64,000 nucleotides of DNA. Origin: Parascedosporium putredinis. Taxonomy: Eukaryota; Ascomycota; Sordariomycetes; Microascales; Microascaceae. Where the stretch lies: contig CASHTG010000017.1 of NCBI GenBank assembly GCA_949357655.1, positions 620,001-684,000 on the forward strand, written 5' to 3'. Of this stretch, positions 35,287 through 49,021 are shown piece by piece. Positions within the stretch are counted from its first letter, which is position 1. Each line of letters opens with the position of its first letter. The translations under genes and the position numbers were made by a program. The notes under the pieces were generated by a model. That model saw only the letters and a list, made by a program, of their open reading frames with translations, was not told where the DNA came from and ran no database searches.

Positions 35287-38200
35287 AATAGCAGGGTAAA
35301 CCAGATGACTTGAACAGGAAGATCTACTTCTCGAAGTGGTCGCAGGAGGGAGGGTCACTACGGGGGGGAGCTCGGCCTGTAACCAGTAAGCGAGTGCGGG
35401 AAGTCATCCTTTGACAGTCCGACGTTGATCCCCCTCTTTGAGGAGCTCGGAGTCAAGCTGCGGCGCCGAGTGGCACTACTCGGTTGTATCTCCGTTTCAA
35501 ATCGGCGTTGCTCGACGAGAGATGCAGGATCCGAATGTTCGCCACAGCGTCGAATTGCAGCGACTTGTTTGGCTCCAATCGCCTGCCCTGGAAGGACCTC
35601 ACGAGTCTTCGGCCATGGTAGGTAGAGGGGAGCAATGACCCAGCGGGAGCCGCGATTGGCCAAACGACAGCGCCGGTGACTACGGTTTCCACCGGAGGAG
35701 AGTCCTGAACATTGAACCCTTGTCGGGTCGGGGCAGGCGGGGGAGGAAAAGCCAAGGGTCAAAAAGCCACCATTTGACATCAAAGCTACGAACTCCCTTG
35801 CGGCATCTGGCGGCGGGTGAGCCCGAGTTCAAATCTGGCGGTCGGAAACGGTGTAGGCGCAGCAGAGTTTTGCGGTACTCAAACGCAGTTTGTGATGCAA
35901 AAATTCGTTTGATCGGTTACACGACCGTGCAAGAAGACATGCAGTCCACACATGCTCAACCCGCAGGCGCGCACGCATGGACAGGCTAAACCAAAGCAAA
36001 AGGATTCCGATTCCCCCTTGGGGGCCATTCTCCGCATCTAGCAAGCCCCGGGCCGACGCACAAATTGGTTTTTCTTTTCAAAATTTCCGCTCCTTTCCTA
36101 TGGTTGGAACAGTCGATATCTCTGTTTCTTTGCATTCCAAGCCAGCCGAAGGAAGAAAAGGATGCAGCACAAGAATAGAGTTGGCTCCCGGCGGTGTGCA
36201 ATCACCTCTTTTCAGAAATGATCATGAGGAGGCAGTCGTACCATCAACAGCGATCACCAGGTGGTTTTTCTAGTTGACAAACCTCCACATTCCCCGCCTC
36301 CTTATCTTTCCTTGGCCAGGGATAGCAATCAAGAGCGACCTTGATCCAAGAGAGCAGAAAAGAGCTGTTGACAGAGGACAGACTGATAATAGAGACCACA
36401 TGCAATCTCGGAACTGCCCATGTCGCTGCATGCACAGCTTCCCCGTCAAAGAGTGGCTGGCCCAAGCTTTTGAGGAGGGGCTATTTCAAGGGGTGTGCGC
36501 AACATATCTTGAGCAAGATCTCCTAGTCTCAGATCTGCAAGCTGGGCGGAATGCGATAATGGGCGCTGGTGAGGACGACTCTTGCTCCACACCTCGTGCG
36601 TGAACGGCAAAGACTCTTCGGAGGGTGCGTCCTGAAAGTCCCGAAAAGGACTAGCTAGAAAGCAATTTGACCCCATACCCTTCTCTCATTGGCCAATATG
36701 AGCGAAAACGGAGGTGGATACCTCGAGACATGGGTTGTGGGCGTCCATCTAAAGCAAGGCGCCCCAGGAGGTCAAGCGCGTGTGGAAGTTTGAGGAAAGA
36801 ACAAAAGGCTTGTTGAGATAATAGGTTCTTATCTGGATTCGCTTTCCTTTTTTGTGGTTTGAAGTTCTCATTCTTTCTTTTTCCCTTCTTTCGGGGCGAT
36901 TGCTAGAACACTCTTCTGCGCTTTATTCTGGCAGCCGGGCCCGGTATTGTTGAGGGCTCGGAAAACCCGCTCGAAGCTGGATGGGGATCGGCCCAGAGAT
37001 GTACAAGTAACTGGCAGAAGTTTTCAAGCGGCGGATGGTCGGGTTCGTACGGCGCATGGTACGAATCTCCTCCACCCATCGCCGCATCGGCGGAACAAAG
37101 GAGAGTGAGAGGGGTGGGGGTCATCACACTGGAGGCTAGCATCGCCGAGGACTCTGTCCGGCATCCGTTTCACGTTTCGACTGTTCCCCTCCATCCTGAG
37201 GCTTGGCGGATGTCAATCACTCACTCTACAATATTTTGTCTTCAAGATAAAGCAGCAAAAGGAGACCAACATTGTGTAAATTGTACCACGCGAAGGACAT
37301 GCAGCCGACGTGATCTCGGCCCCTAGCCGGATTAGTTGTTGCTCTGAGCCTCAACCTTCACGATAGCTTCAACTGCGCGCCCAGTGTGGATGTCGATGAT
37401 GCGTGAAGAAGTAGTAGAGATTCATCTCTTTCCCGTGGCTTCTTCTCCGATAGGGTATTGGATAGCTGAGGAGAGATGAAGAAGGTACGGTGATGCAAGT
37501 CAATGGGGCCCTTTGAGAAGAAACCAACCAACCCAGACGTCCAATTCACCACGAGATCGACGCCCGCGACAGCGAGTGTACACTCCCATCGTCCCCTTTG
37601 AGATGATTTGTGGGCGCGCGGGGGGAAAGGGTCCCTTGGGAAAATTCAAAAGGTTGAAGTGCCCCTCACCTCCGCGCTAACCTTGAGAAGGAGATGAGCT
37701 GATTAGCCGAAAGGTATCTAGTCCCTTAAGGGTACTCCAGCCATACAGTGTTAGCCACTGTCACTGTCTTGAACCCCGCGCTTTGCACAGAAACTAACAT
37801 TGGACGCTGGTTCGTTTGACGGTGTCTCTTTCTCTCTTCAAGCCATCAAGTGTAAAACGATCAATACCGTCCCGATTCTCACCGTCCCTCACAAACTGCT
37901 AAGTCAGTCTGCTCTTTACCCCTCACCAACCCTCCCCTCCCAGCCTGCCACCGACACGCTCCGACCTCCGCCCGTACAGTGGTCGATCCTTTGTTAGAGC
38001 CTTCTTCTTCTTTTCTCCCCTCCCTTTTGAAGCTATCACCAGCTGGCTCTACCTCCGAGTACAATGTACAGATCTTCTTTGAACGAGAAACAGCCAGACA
38101 AGCGGTGAATCACGCACCTCCCAGCGTCTGCATCACCAGCCCCAAATCTCCACAATCCTTTCGTATCCTCTTGAATGACGTCAGGGCGAGCAGTCCAGTT

Positions 38201-38560
38201 GGAACATCTCAGCTCCTCTCCAGGAGCAGCTGAGCACCTTTCCTTCCCTCTTTTCCTTCCGAAAGCAAGTCATCGGTAAAATATGCACTACCATAACAGC
38301 ATTTCGCTCCCTTTCACTTCCCTTCTTGAGTTGAAGATACCACGTGGATAGATCTCCTGGGGTGGATCACGACCAATTTTTGGGTCCCCCTTGCCGGTTA
38401 CGGCCCTCCATTCCCGGATGTGTGTACCTCGGTAGACTGAGTATATTGGTGGTTGGTGCGATCTAGATGAGGGAGGCACACCGGGATCCCGAAGAATTGC
38501 GATGAGGGGGTGCGAGGGTGCTGTACCTGCCAGCCAGTTCCTCCGAAGCGCTGAATCTAT

Positions 38561-38585
38561 AGATCCATGGATGGATCCATGTATC
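38561..38585. repeat. GGATCCAT palindromic cluster
   Basis: AGATCCATGGATGGATCCATG: overlapping palindromes ATCCATGGAT and ATGGATCCAT. The same words recur at 42433-42459, 45183-45212 and near 63300. Confidence 0.5.
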
Positions 38586-38702
38586 AGTGATTTTACGGGC
38601 TGTCAATCTGGGATGTAAAGGTATGCTATTCTGTCTTCTACGTAGATCCCGGCTGTTACCAGGGTCGCGAATGCGCCCTTCATAACCAAGAACAAGAAGG
38701 GC

Positions 38703-38731
38703 GAAAAAGAAAAAGAAAAAGAAAAAGAAAA
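38703..38731. repeat. GAAAAA microsatellite
   Basis: Nearly five GAAAAA units in an intergenic polypurine tract. Confidence 0.85.
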
Positions 38732-41700
38732 GGGGATATTAAAAATGGAAGGAACGAATAGATGAAGAGGGGAACGAAAAGAACCCATTGCCAAATAACC
38801 GCCCGTAGCGCCTGCATGTCGCAGTTGCGAGTCTAGTCAGCAGGCACGGCTGGGCTAAAAAGATCCCCAGGACATCATTTGTGTATCACATTCTATCTCT
38901 TCGCAGGGTTGTTCGAAGGTGCATGGCTCAATGGATCCGTCAACTTTTCTCTTTTCTAAACGGCCCACGGCTACGAGAGCAAAAGGGCCAAAAGAAATAT
39001 AGAAGAAAGGGGTAAGGCAAGGGCGAAAATGGATGTCTGAGAAAACTGACTTGAGGCCACTCGCCTTTGGATTTACGAACCGTGGGGAAGAAGCAACACA
39101 GAAAGAGGTTGATTTCAGAATGAGAGAGAAATGAGAGACACATAGATTGGTACCACATTGCTCGGCAGCGCACGGTTGCATTCCAACCCCACGTTCCCTC
39201 CCTCTCGCACTTCATCATGGGCTGCGATGGTGTCCCAGCTGTCGACCCGAGTGGCGAACACCAGCCGGCAATACGCTCGTCTATTTGGCTTCCATCAGCA
39301 GTGTTAGGGTCTACATTAGTGAGGACCGACTCCCGTGCCTATTGCCTATGCATGGAAGAATATGGGAGTTTGCTGCCGACAACGGCGTCGAGGGAATCAC
39401 CATGTTTTCTTCGCTTTTTCCTCTTCCCCCTTTTCTTTCTCACACCCCTCATCGTCTTGATTCTGATCGAGGGGATCGATCACCGAAATATCGCAAATGC
39501 AAAAAAGGTGTGGTTGGATAAGAAGTGGCGCATCTCACGGACGGTCCAACCCAAAACCCTGGGAAAAGATTGTGGAGGTTCTGATACAGCGGCTTACAAG
39601 TCCAACCCTGCCGCTTGAAAAGACGCTTCCTAAGGCTCGTGGCAATCCAGCAAGTACGGTTGCCCCTCATCTCCCCAAGAAGAGGAAGGGGGCAATGTTG
39701 ACAAGGGATGGGGACCAGTCGACGATGTCTCCAGCTTCTAGACCGCTAGGCTATTCACTACTATCCTGGCGCCTATAGGGCTTATTGACGATCATTGAAA
39801 GGCGAGGGAGACGGGATGAATGGGGATTGGATATCCTCGGGAACCCGGAGAGCCTGTGAGGTGGGGATGACAATTGGGAGGGACCACCTGCAGCCTCGCT
39901 CGAGCCACATGACCATCCAAACCTGGCCATCGTGGAACAGGCCTGGGAAAGACCTTGAGATCGTGACAGGGGGTGTGCCTTTTTTGAGAAGAAGTGTGGT
40001 GTGGGGTCCAATTTGAGAACTTGTGTGGCGAGCACCACATGGATCGAATTTCCCTTTCTTTCGCCATGGGAAAGTAGGTAATTTGGCAACTGTCGAAGAA
40101 TGCTGAAATCTTGAAAGTGGTGATCTGCCTTTGAGGCCCTCCTCCACCCTTACTTCCTGTGCATTCTCAGTCAAGAAAGAAGCTTTCCCCAAAGCCAGCA
40201 AACCATTTTTGGCCAGTTACCAACTGAAAAGTACTCACTGTTGCGGCTGATGTTGGCGGGAAACTCATCCATCCCTCCTCCCCACCCGTCTTCCTCCTTC
40301 CCCTCCCCAAAAGATTGGTGGATGGGGAGAAGATTACGAACATCCAACCTAGCGGTGAAGAAGAAAACCACCTTGCTGTACATGTACGCGATAGATCCTC
40401 TTTGGGGAGAGCGAGTGATGGGATATGATTCGGGTACCATCTGTGCCAGGTTCCGGGCCCTCCCCTCCTTTGGTCTGAGGGTGTGCGCCATGCTTGGCAA
40501 AGTGAGTAGTGGGGGACCAACTATTTGGGAGAAGACGGAGCGAGGGTTAGTCTCATTTGGAACGATCAAATAATACTGGATATAATAATAGTATTTAGAG
40601 AAGAGGGTAGCCAGGGTGGTCGAATTTAGCATACACGGATCTCGGAACAATAGTGATCGCAGATAAGCTTGGCCAGTGGAATGGCTAGCTCTCGGCCTCG
40701 TCGGAAGCGTCCTTGGGTTCTTTCACTGGTCTAAGCTACCGTTTGTTCGATATCCTGGTTTAGCGTTGAGTGGTTGCGGATGCTTAGCGGCCCTTTCTTC
40801 TGGTTGCAGAAGACGGTTCCGCTTAGCTCTCCAAATCATCACGATGTACCTAGCACTTTGAGTACCAAGAATCACCCTCTGTTAATGGGCCCCCAGAGTG
40901 TGAAGAGCCGGCGTCAAAGTAGAGAGTCGAGAGGCGTCGAGAATAGAGGTAGCATCGCGATGCAGGTCAAGATGTAGCTTCCGCTATTCACCCTCGTAAT
41001 AATATCGAAGGAGTCGGCTACGAGAAAAATTTTTCTTCCCCTCTTCCCTTTGAAGGGTATGGATACGTCCAATTGATCTAAGATGTAAGGGAAGATGGAG
41101 ATGGTCTTGTCCAACGACATTCAGATGCAACACCCAACCCACTTAATACCCTCCAAAAACCGCAGAGATATGCACATAGAAATGATGAAAGTTTTGTGGG
41201 TTCTCTCCGGACTCAGTGTTTTTTTCTTCTTTTTTGGTTTCTTTTTCCATCGCTACCCACGGGATCTGATTGAAGGAAGGATTTCTCGGACTTCACAGGG
41301 AGTTTCTCGGGCTCTACTTGATGTGCGCGTAGATGCTTGAAGGATGCGAACGGCCTCTCCTTGGCCCTTGGCGCCTGCCCTTTACAAGTATTCGCCATGG
41401 TGTGCAGCTCCGAGGGTCTCCAGATGCAGCGGGTGGGACTGATCCGTCGTCGGGGCACGATGCCACCGACCGTTGGTTGGTAGACGCATTTACAAGCCAA
41501 GAAGCAGCTTGGATCGATCCAGATTCCGTTGGTCAAATTACTCTCGTACCCTCGTGCTGGCCAACACTCGTCGAATACCGTAGTTGGAGCCGCATATTGT
41601 GCGACTTGAACGAAGTGTGTAAATTGGTTGTATGCATTCCCTGATATCCTAGCTCGGTGAAACCTGTCCATGGGACTCGAGGTGTGGATGGAACCTTGAC

Positions 41701-42305
41701 ATGGTCGTGCACTTTGAAGACGCCATTTCCATCGTTATTTCACTCGCTACAGGGCTCGCTGAGAGACTTCAAGACACTTCAATGGATCGTTGACCGGTGC
41801 CGCGACTCACAACCATCAAGTACATCATTGATATGTTGCTTTCCTTTCCTGTGCGAGGCTCAACCCTGAAGGTGCGGTGTTACTTTCTCATCACATACGC
41901 GGCGTACTGGGTTAGAAATCAACGATACTGACATCTAGCCTCGCGCTCGATCAAACACCTGGTGACTTTGATAAGAGCGCGCGCATGCATCTTTCGTAGT
42001 TGGGTGCAATATGGAGATGCGAACATTCGAGATTAACACTATCGGGGATTATGGCTCACTTACTCTCCGTCAACCCGCCGGAAGATTAGATTATTGCCAA
42101 TGTAAAACGCACGCCGCACAACCAACCAAACAGTAATTGAAAGGAGCAGACATTCCTCCAAGCCGGTCAACTAAAGGCCCGTGGCTGAACCGATCAAGAC
42201 TATAATTAGTGCCCCTACCACGGATCCGTAGTGACTAGGAGCACTGCGTTTTCTGTTGTGATACGGCGCGACGACTTGGTTTGGCTACGATGGGTCTATG
42301 GAATG

Positions 42306-42459
42306 CATGGATCACTGATGGGTCCGGTGCGACGGATCCATTTCATTTCAAGTTCAAGTTCCATCAAAAATCAATTGTGTGCTGATTGATGGTTGATGGG
42401 CTCACAGTTAAAAGCGGCAATGGCCTTATTATGGAATGGATTGATGGATGGATCCATTG
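42306..42459. repeat. GATC/ATTGAT-rich cluster
   Basis: Contains CATGGATCACTGATGG, GACGGATCCATTTC, AATCAATTGTGTGC, GATTGATGGTTGATGG and GATTGATGGATGGATCCATT. The word ATTGATGGTTGA also occurs near 19960, so the two places may share an ancestor. Confidence 0.4.
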
Positions 42460-45400
42460 TAACTGCAAGATGATAGTACTTGTCGAGCGACTATCCGCCA
42501 CACGGTTGTAGTTAGCATTACTATAGATGCTAGCACCCATCAATCTCTCGTCAGCTTTGAAGGGACGCGCTTGACGAGACTGGATAGATGGCGCTATTTA
42601 GAGGAACCGCGTGGATCATCGATTCGGGTTCCATTCACTTTCTCCTTTACCGCCTCCAAGATTTAGCGCGGTTGGTGGTTTCCATCTTCTGCTCTACAAG
42701 GTGCCTTTATTCGTCCTTTGCAGTCTCTCCGGAGTCCTAATATCCAAGACATGGCGTCATCGAGGGTATTTGAAGATCCCGTGGGATTGATCAATGGGCC
42801 AACCACCCCCAGCCTTTTGGCCCACTTCTCCATTCTAGGACGAATATGGAAGTCCGTCAATCACACCAGCCTGTCACAGCCACCCCGGATATCAAAGTTG
42901 GCCCTAAGTTTTCTCTTTTGAGGGCGGAGACGAGTCAAAGGAGACATTATCTGATCCCTTGCGTTCAACCTCGGGCGAGACTGGCAGCTGATGGTGGAGG
43001 TGAGACAAAGACGGACGCCGAGTCAAATTCTTAGACGCAGCGTGGCTGTTCTCTCCCTTTTCAGTGTAGATGCCAGGGGAGATGGAGGTTCGGGCTGAGG
43101 CCTGTTCAATACTCAAGCCCAGCCACAACCCAAATGATACGTGACCAAGACAGGGCGGGCTCGCTGCAAATGAGGGGTATGAGTGATCTGCGTTCAAGGA
43201 GTTCGACCTCCATCTATCGTAGCAAGGGCGTGATAACGCTGCAAAGGACTAAGTTCCTCAGCTCGTTCAAGTTCGAGAATGGCCCCCCTCCCCCATCTCC
43301 CATCTAAATCTCCGCCGCATCCTTCATCATCTTGTCTCACTTTCTCAAGGAGCCGGGGGATTCGGGCTTGAGGTTATCCCTTCTCACTTTCAAGCCTCGA
43401 ATCAAGACAACGCCTTGTATGGAACTACATATATTTTCCCTTCTTGAAAACTTGACTATTCCTCTTTTGAGACTTGGAGGCGGCTAGTTGGCCCACAAAA
43501 TGCAAGGGTTCCGGCCGCAACCCGAGCTCCACCGCACCTATTTCGGACCAAGGACCCTTCATGCCTTTGATACCGTGCCTTGTGACCCCCTTCTCTGGTG
43601 TGCGTCTTCCGATGAACATAGCCCATCTTAGTTCATAGTATGCAGATATCCATTACGTTTCAAGAGCCCCGTCGCCATTCGCGTTTTCCTTCATGCTAGC
43701 TTGAGGATCCTGCGTTTGTAGAGGGGAGGGCCAAGAAAGTCCGCGGTAGGTTGGGTGAAATAACTGCCGTTCCGGCCGATGACGGGTCCTGCAGCTCTCA
43801 AAGTAAGGGTCCTGAAAATTCAAGGAAAAAGTTGGTTCCGGGCAGCGACATGACGCCAAGCCCAACACGAAAGGGTTCATCATTACCGTCCAACCTGTTA
43901 CACTGCTTCCCGCCTCGGCCGATATCTCCCTTCACGGGCGAAGATCAACGTCGCACTACCGGAGGCAATGTTGACGATTTTTCCTCAAAGTGAAAAGGGA
44001 TGTCTCCTACCGTCACCGCTGTTCAAACGGGGAAATGATCTGACTTTTAATAAGGATAGAGGTGTGGGAGGGGTCTAGATCCTCACAGTAGCCAACATTG
44101 AACCCTGAAGTGCAGGTTCGCCCGTGTCCAAATTCTTTAACCCTCTCCCCTTTGCCCCTCCTCTTGGGGGTTTCTTCTTTTTCTTGTTCTCTGCACAGCC
44201 AACAGCGGCCAGACACGGCCTACCGGCTCATTCTTGAGCTGTGATGACGTTAGATGTCACATTTGGCGGGAGCAAAGGCATCATTAACCCCACGGAATGC
44301 GGGTGAAATAGATGCGCTGTGTCAAGCCCCTGAACAGATAATACATATATCTATGGCAACGTGCTCCGAGAACAATCATAGACACTCGGGAAAGGGGTAG
44401 GAGAATAAATAAAAACGTCCCTGGATCTATGGAGGGGAGCGACGACGGAAAGAGGAAGTGCAATGCGCTACTTGCTGAGTGATATCGTCATTCCCCCTTC
44501 ACCTTCTCCTTGGAAGCATAATGCCAAGCAGAGGACGCGCTGTGGGCGTGGGGACTAACAGCCCCTAGCGTGCTTGATGGCTCCTGTCAGTCTGCGCCTC
44601 TTGACTGGTGATCATAAGAAATTAGCCCAGTTGGCGTGTGGCGGTGGTGGTTGGTCCTTTCTTTGATCGAGTGGTCCACAGCCGCGCTCCATTACGGAGA
44701 ATTTTGCCGGCAAGCTGGGCGGAGACCTCATTAGAAAAGGCAGATAACTCGTCACCAATGTCAGCTCCAAACCAGAAGCGAGCGTGTCAGACTGAAAAGG
44801 GGCGGCCAACGATATTGATGTCAGAGTTGATGTGAAAGGGAGACTCACCGATGCTCCTTGGTCGCTAGGCCCGAAGGGGAATTCAAAGGGTCATCCTGAA
44901 TAGGTGCCCTTTCTTCTTCGAGATGCGTGGCGAGATTTTGCATCCTCGCGGAGATGGGACCGGGGATTTTTGTGTGCTATTTCCACAATGAACCGCCGGT
45001 TCATTGAAGCGTGGGGAAGACGGAAGCGGCGGGAAGAGATAAGTACCCAGTTAGTACGACCCGGTTCGAAATACACCAGACCGATTGATGGCTGGTGGCA
45101 TGCCAAAATAATCAACGAGTAGTACCATCCTATCCAGCATGGATCAATGCGAACAGGCTTAATTAGCATGTGTAGACAAGCAATCCATCCGTAGATCCAT
45201 GGATCTCAATCCCTTCACTGTTAATTATTCCCCGTGACGGAGCCAATGCTCTTGTTGAGCGCAGTCAAGTATCCTCGATGGCTTCATCGTGCATCAATCT
45301 GCCATAAAGATACCAATAGCCTTGCACAATCGCCCGTCGGTTTCTTCTAGAAGATCAATCAGGGATCTAGAGATGCCTCGGGCAGAAGAAATCAGTGACC

Positions 45401-48400
45401 CGTAAGAGCGAATTAGATTGATCTGTTGATGTACTTCTGGGGACACAGGTGCAAGCAACATCATGTGCTGGCTACCATCATTCCTGGTGGCGTAGCAAAG
45501 AGAACATTGAAAGAGCCGAGTGAAGCATAGAAATGAGACCAGACCCTAACGGCCGCAGAAAAGAATACGCTGGAGGATTGGGAGCCCAACTTCTTCGTTG
45601 GACCTTGGAGGCTCCATGCTTTCATCAACCTGATCCTCAAAGTGAATACGTCTACCGATGTTGAACTCAGAGAATGAGTTGGGAGTAGTAGTTGATATGC
45701 TCCCACTGAAGCCATCCACACCCATTCCTGCCAAGACATCCTCTTTTGCGACTCGGCGTCTCCCACACCTCCGCATGACTATGGCCCACACGGTTTCCTT
45801 GGAAAAATAGCACTCGTTCTCGTCCATTGGGCCATCTGACCATTCGCTGCCCCCATTCTCCCTTGTGGGGAGCATTATTCGGGGGATTCGGTGGTAATAC
45901 TAGCAAGCATTTTGAACCGTTCTCGCCCATCCTCTTCCTCTGTAGTGCCTCCCTCTTCTTTAACTATCATTCCTTGCCTTTCTTCTTCTTTTTTGTTTCC
46001 CTCTGTCAAGGCGAGAAAGCGTTTTTGCCCCTCACCACTTCCCCGGAAAGTCACGGGTTGCTTTGCAAACAGGGTCGTGATCTGTCATTTAATCCGTTCT
46101 ACCAAGCGAAAGCCGGGTTTCACTCGTACTATTCTAAATTTGTAGGCAGCTCGTGGGGAGGAAGAGGGAACGAGCGAAATCAAGAGATGGAGATGGAATG
46201 GAAAAAAGGGAAGGGAGCTGGATCTGACGCCTATCAAAGGATGCATCGTGTACGAGTCTCGTGGTTGGATTTGCGATGCAGCATCCGTCTGTTACGAGAG
46301 GGGCAAAGGATCAGATATCACCAGCATCAATTTACCGTTCATTGCAGCAGGGAGGACTCGATATTACATCATTCGCTCGGTACTAGCCTGTCAATGCCCG
46401 TCCCACGGCGATACGCGTCCTGCGCCGTCCTCGAGGGTACCCCGTCCAGTTTCGCGCCGGCGATCCTGGGCCAGCCATATAGTGTAATACAGTGTCCCAG
46501 GTTCAAATGCTGCAGAAGTTCAGGGGAGGGGGCTTTTCATGGGCGCTGCGACATCAGCGATTGATCTTTGCCCTTATGCACAGCTGTCCACCGCCCCCAT
46601 TATTGGCCGACTGCTCGACCCTTTCGGACGAAATCAAAGGATGCCCCTCCAATGTGCATTTTGCGTACAGCTAGACTAGACGTCTGCTTCCAATGAGAGG
46701 TGGTGCAATCGGAAGAAGTAAGAGATTGCTCCGATTGTAGGCTTGGCTCAGAGGCAAATGGCAAATGGTCAAACTCGTTAATACAACCCCTGTGGCTGTT
46801 CTTTCTTGAGATCCTCCCCGTCTCCTTCGCAGTTTCCCTCCCGCCTCCGACGACTAGGCCAAAGACTGCCTCGACGTGCCATTACCCGGTGACCAACGGC
46901 GATTGTCGTAAATCTTGGCTGGCCGTCTTCCGGCTGCCGCTCAAGCGTGGAGCGAGCGCTGGTCAGTATGTAATTGATATCTATTAAGATCGTTGATGTT
47001 CTTGATTTGTGGGCCCCACAACTTTGACGCTGACACAGTCGTGAGACCTTCTAAAGATGTCATCACTATCTCTGACATCTCGTGAACAATGCGCGCTTGG
47101 AAACCCACTATCGGGCCACGTTGAGGCGTCGAGTGCCCTGTTCGTTTACGCCGCCGTGTGCTAGGCCAGGTCGTCCCATGAGCACGCATCCCAACCTCGT
47201 GGGGTCGGGAAAAGGAGACCAAGACCTATTTTGCCCTATTTTCCCACTTTCTGAATGTCTACTTTTGGACTCGAGGAATTATAATCCGCACATGAGGAGG
47301 CTGTCCTTTTCGAGCGTCTTGTGAGGGTATCTCGTCTTTTGGGAGGGGTGTCTGGTACCCCCAATGTATGAAAACAGTACCGAGTCGTCTCAACTCCTTT
47401 GCACGGAGCAAAGAAGAAGGGCAAGGGAAAGGGCGATGGTATTGCTTGCTCCGTCTTCTTCCGTCCTGTACGCTTTCCTGGCGCGCTACGGTATGTCGTA
47501 CAGTAGCATAATCTGGACAGTGGTACTGTACTAAAGTACTGCCATGGGTACATCAACCGATGGAGTCAGAGCCCGGTACGTACCTCTATTTCGACACCCC
47601 ACACACCCCCTGCCGCCAGGGTCCAGGCCTCCTCAAACAAGAGGTACCCCCATTGTTATTATTAAATCAAACGGAGGCCCATCTCTCTTCCCCAAGCCAG
47701 AGGAGGAATATCTTCCTCTTCTTGTCATACTCAACCACGCGCACCGAGTCGAACCGATTTTGCAGGAGGGTTGTTGGAATTATCGTCGCCTTTTTTACGG
47801 GCTCATCGACAGCGATATTCCACTTGGGTCTCTGGTTTCTTGTTCATTTTATTTTCTTTTGGGAGTTTCATCATTCTTTTTCTCTTCGCCTTCTTCGTTT
47901 GCGTCGTTTGTTTTTCTCCTCCCTCAACCCGATCGCCCTGCTCCTCTTTTTTGTTTTCCTCGGCAACCAGCTTCACCTTCGGCCTTCCAAGGTGAACTCG
48001 AGAAAGGTGAGTTTCGCATCGCACAAACCAACTGCATATTGATTCTCGTCCCTTTATATCTGTCTTCGCGTTGAACCTCCCTGTCTTTCGCCTTCCGAAT
48101 CCTCATCGTGCTTCTCTCGTCATCTGCCTTGCTTTGCATTTGCCATATGTCTACTCTCGTTGCCCTCTCTTTCTCTTCCTCTCTTTGTCCCATCGCCTCT
48201 TCGTCCTTCGCCGGTGAGAATCGGAACCCAGAGTAGAGCGTTGGGACCGTGGAAATCCTTGATACTGTTGCCTGGCGAGATCGTCCAAAGTTGGCCAGGC
48301 AGCCCTGCGTCGATGCAATCGTCGCCCCGTCCCTCCTCTGATCACGTCTGTTATCGAGCTCGACCCTACCCAAGACATCCACAGTGTACCTCTCTCAAAC

Positions 48401-49021
48401 ATGTTCCACTCCCCGTTACACTCTCGAATCATAAAGTTTCTGGATGGGGGTCAGTCATGTCAGAAACAAAATTTTCCGACCTCCCTAGCCCCTCCTGCCA
48501 CAGCCTGTCCAAGTTCGTTGTAGTAAAGTCGCAAAATTGTGCGACGCATCTGCTTGGGGTGGCTTTGCCGCATCAGCAAGGTTAAAGCATGTTTATTTGC
48601 AGGCTGGGAACGCTGCTATGTTTGATGGCTTGTCCTCGGCCTTGTTCGGATATCTCAGCTGCAGGCCGCTTTGGGGAGGCCGGCAAAAGCCTTGTGACCC
48701 TGATCTGTTCGCACGCACTTTGCCTCTTTACTGTTGCACACTCTTCATTGCCTTTTTTTCTTTTCCCCTCTCTGCTCTTACGAAAAAGAAAAAGAAGAAA
48801 ACAGAGACCGGAGCTACATTCAGTGCTGACCCGACTTCGTTCTATAGAGTTCCTCGAGCGTCTTGATACGCTCAAACCTCACCCCTTCCGAACTCCGAGA
48901 GTGGTGGCGCCTCCTCGCGTGTACTATAGAAACCCCCGAGGCCCCCTTCCTCCCTCCTTCGATACCCATCTCTCCCACCTTTCCGTCACGCCCCTGATGC
49001 CCCGTATCCTCTGAACCTACC

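Larger units (their letters stand above)
30748..49021. other. 18-kb gene-free region
   Basis: No frame on either strand shows a family motif or a joinable exon series. The longest frames (245 aa at 45827-46564; 176 aa at 47544-48074; 159 aa at 40171-40650 minus; 152 aa at 41213-41671 minus) are low-complexity or chance-like. Contents seen are CA and GAAAAA microsatellites, a 14-bp duplication at 35257-35286, and scattered GGATCCAT clusters. The last few hundred bases are CT-rich and should hold the promoter of the LRR gene. Old transposon remnants may be present, but I cannot recognise any by eye. Confidence 0.55.

Noticed and set aside
35800..35870. Second tRNA-like stretch with GAGTTCAAATCTGGC
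   Set aside because: No matching acceptor stem or anticodon arm.
46470..46540. tRNA-like stretch with GGTTCAAAT
   Set aside because: No acceptor stem and no proper D or anticodon arm.
45827..46564. 245-codon open frame
   Set aside because: Rich in Phe/Ser runs from pyrimidine tracts; no motif; probably non-coding.
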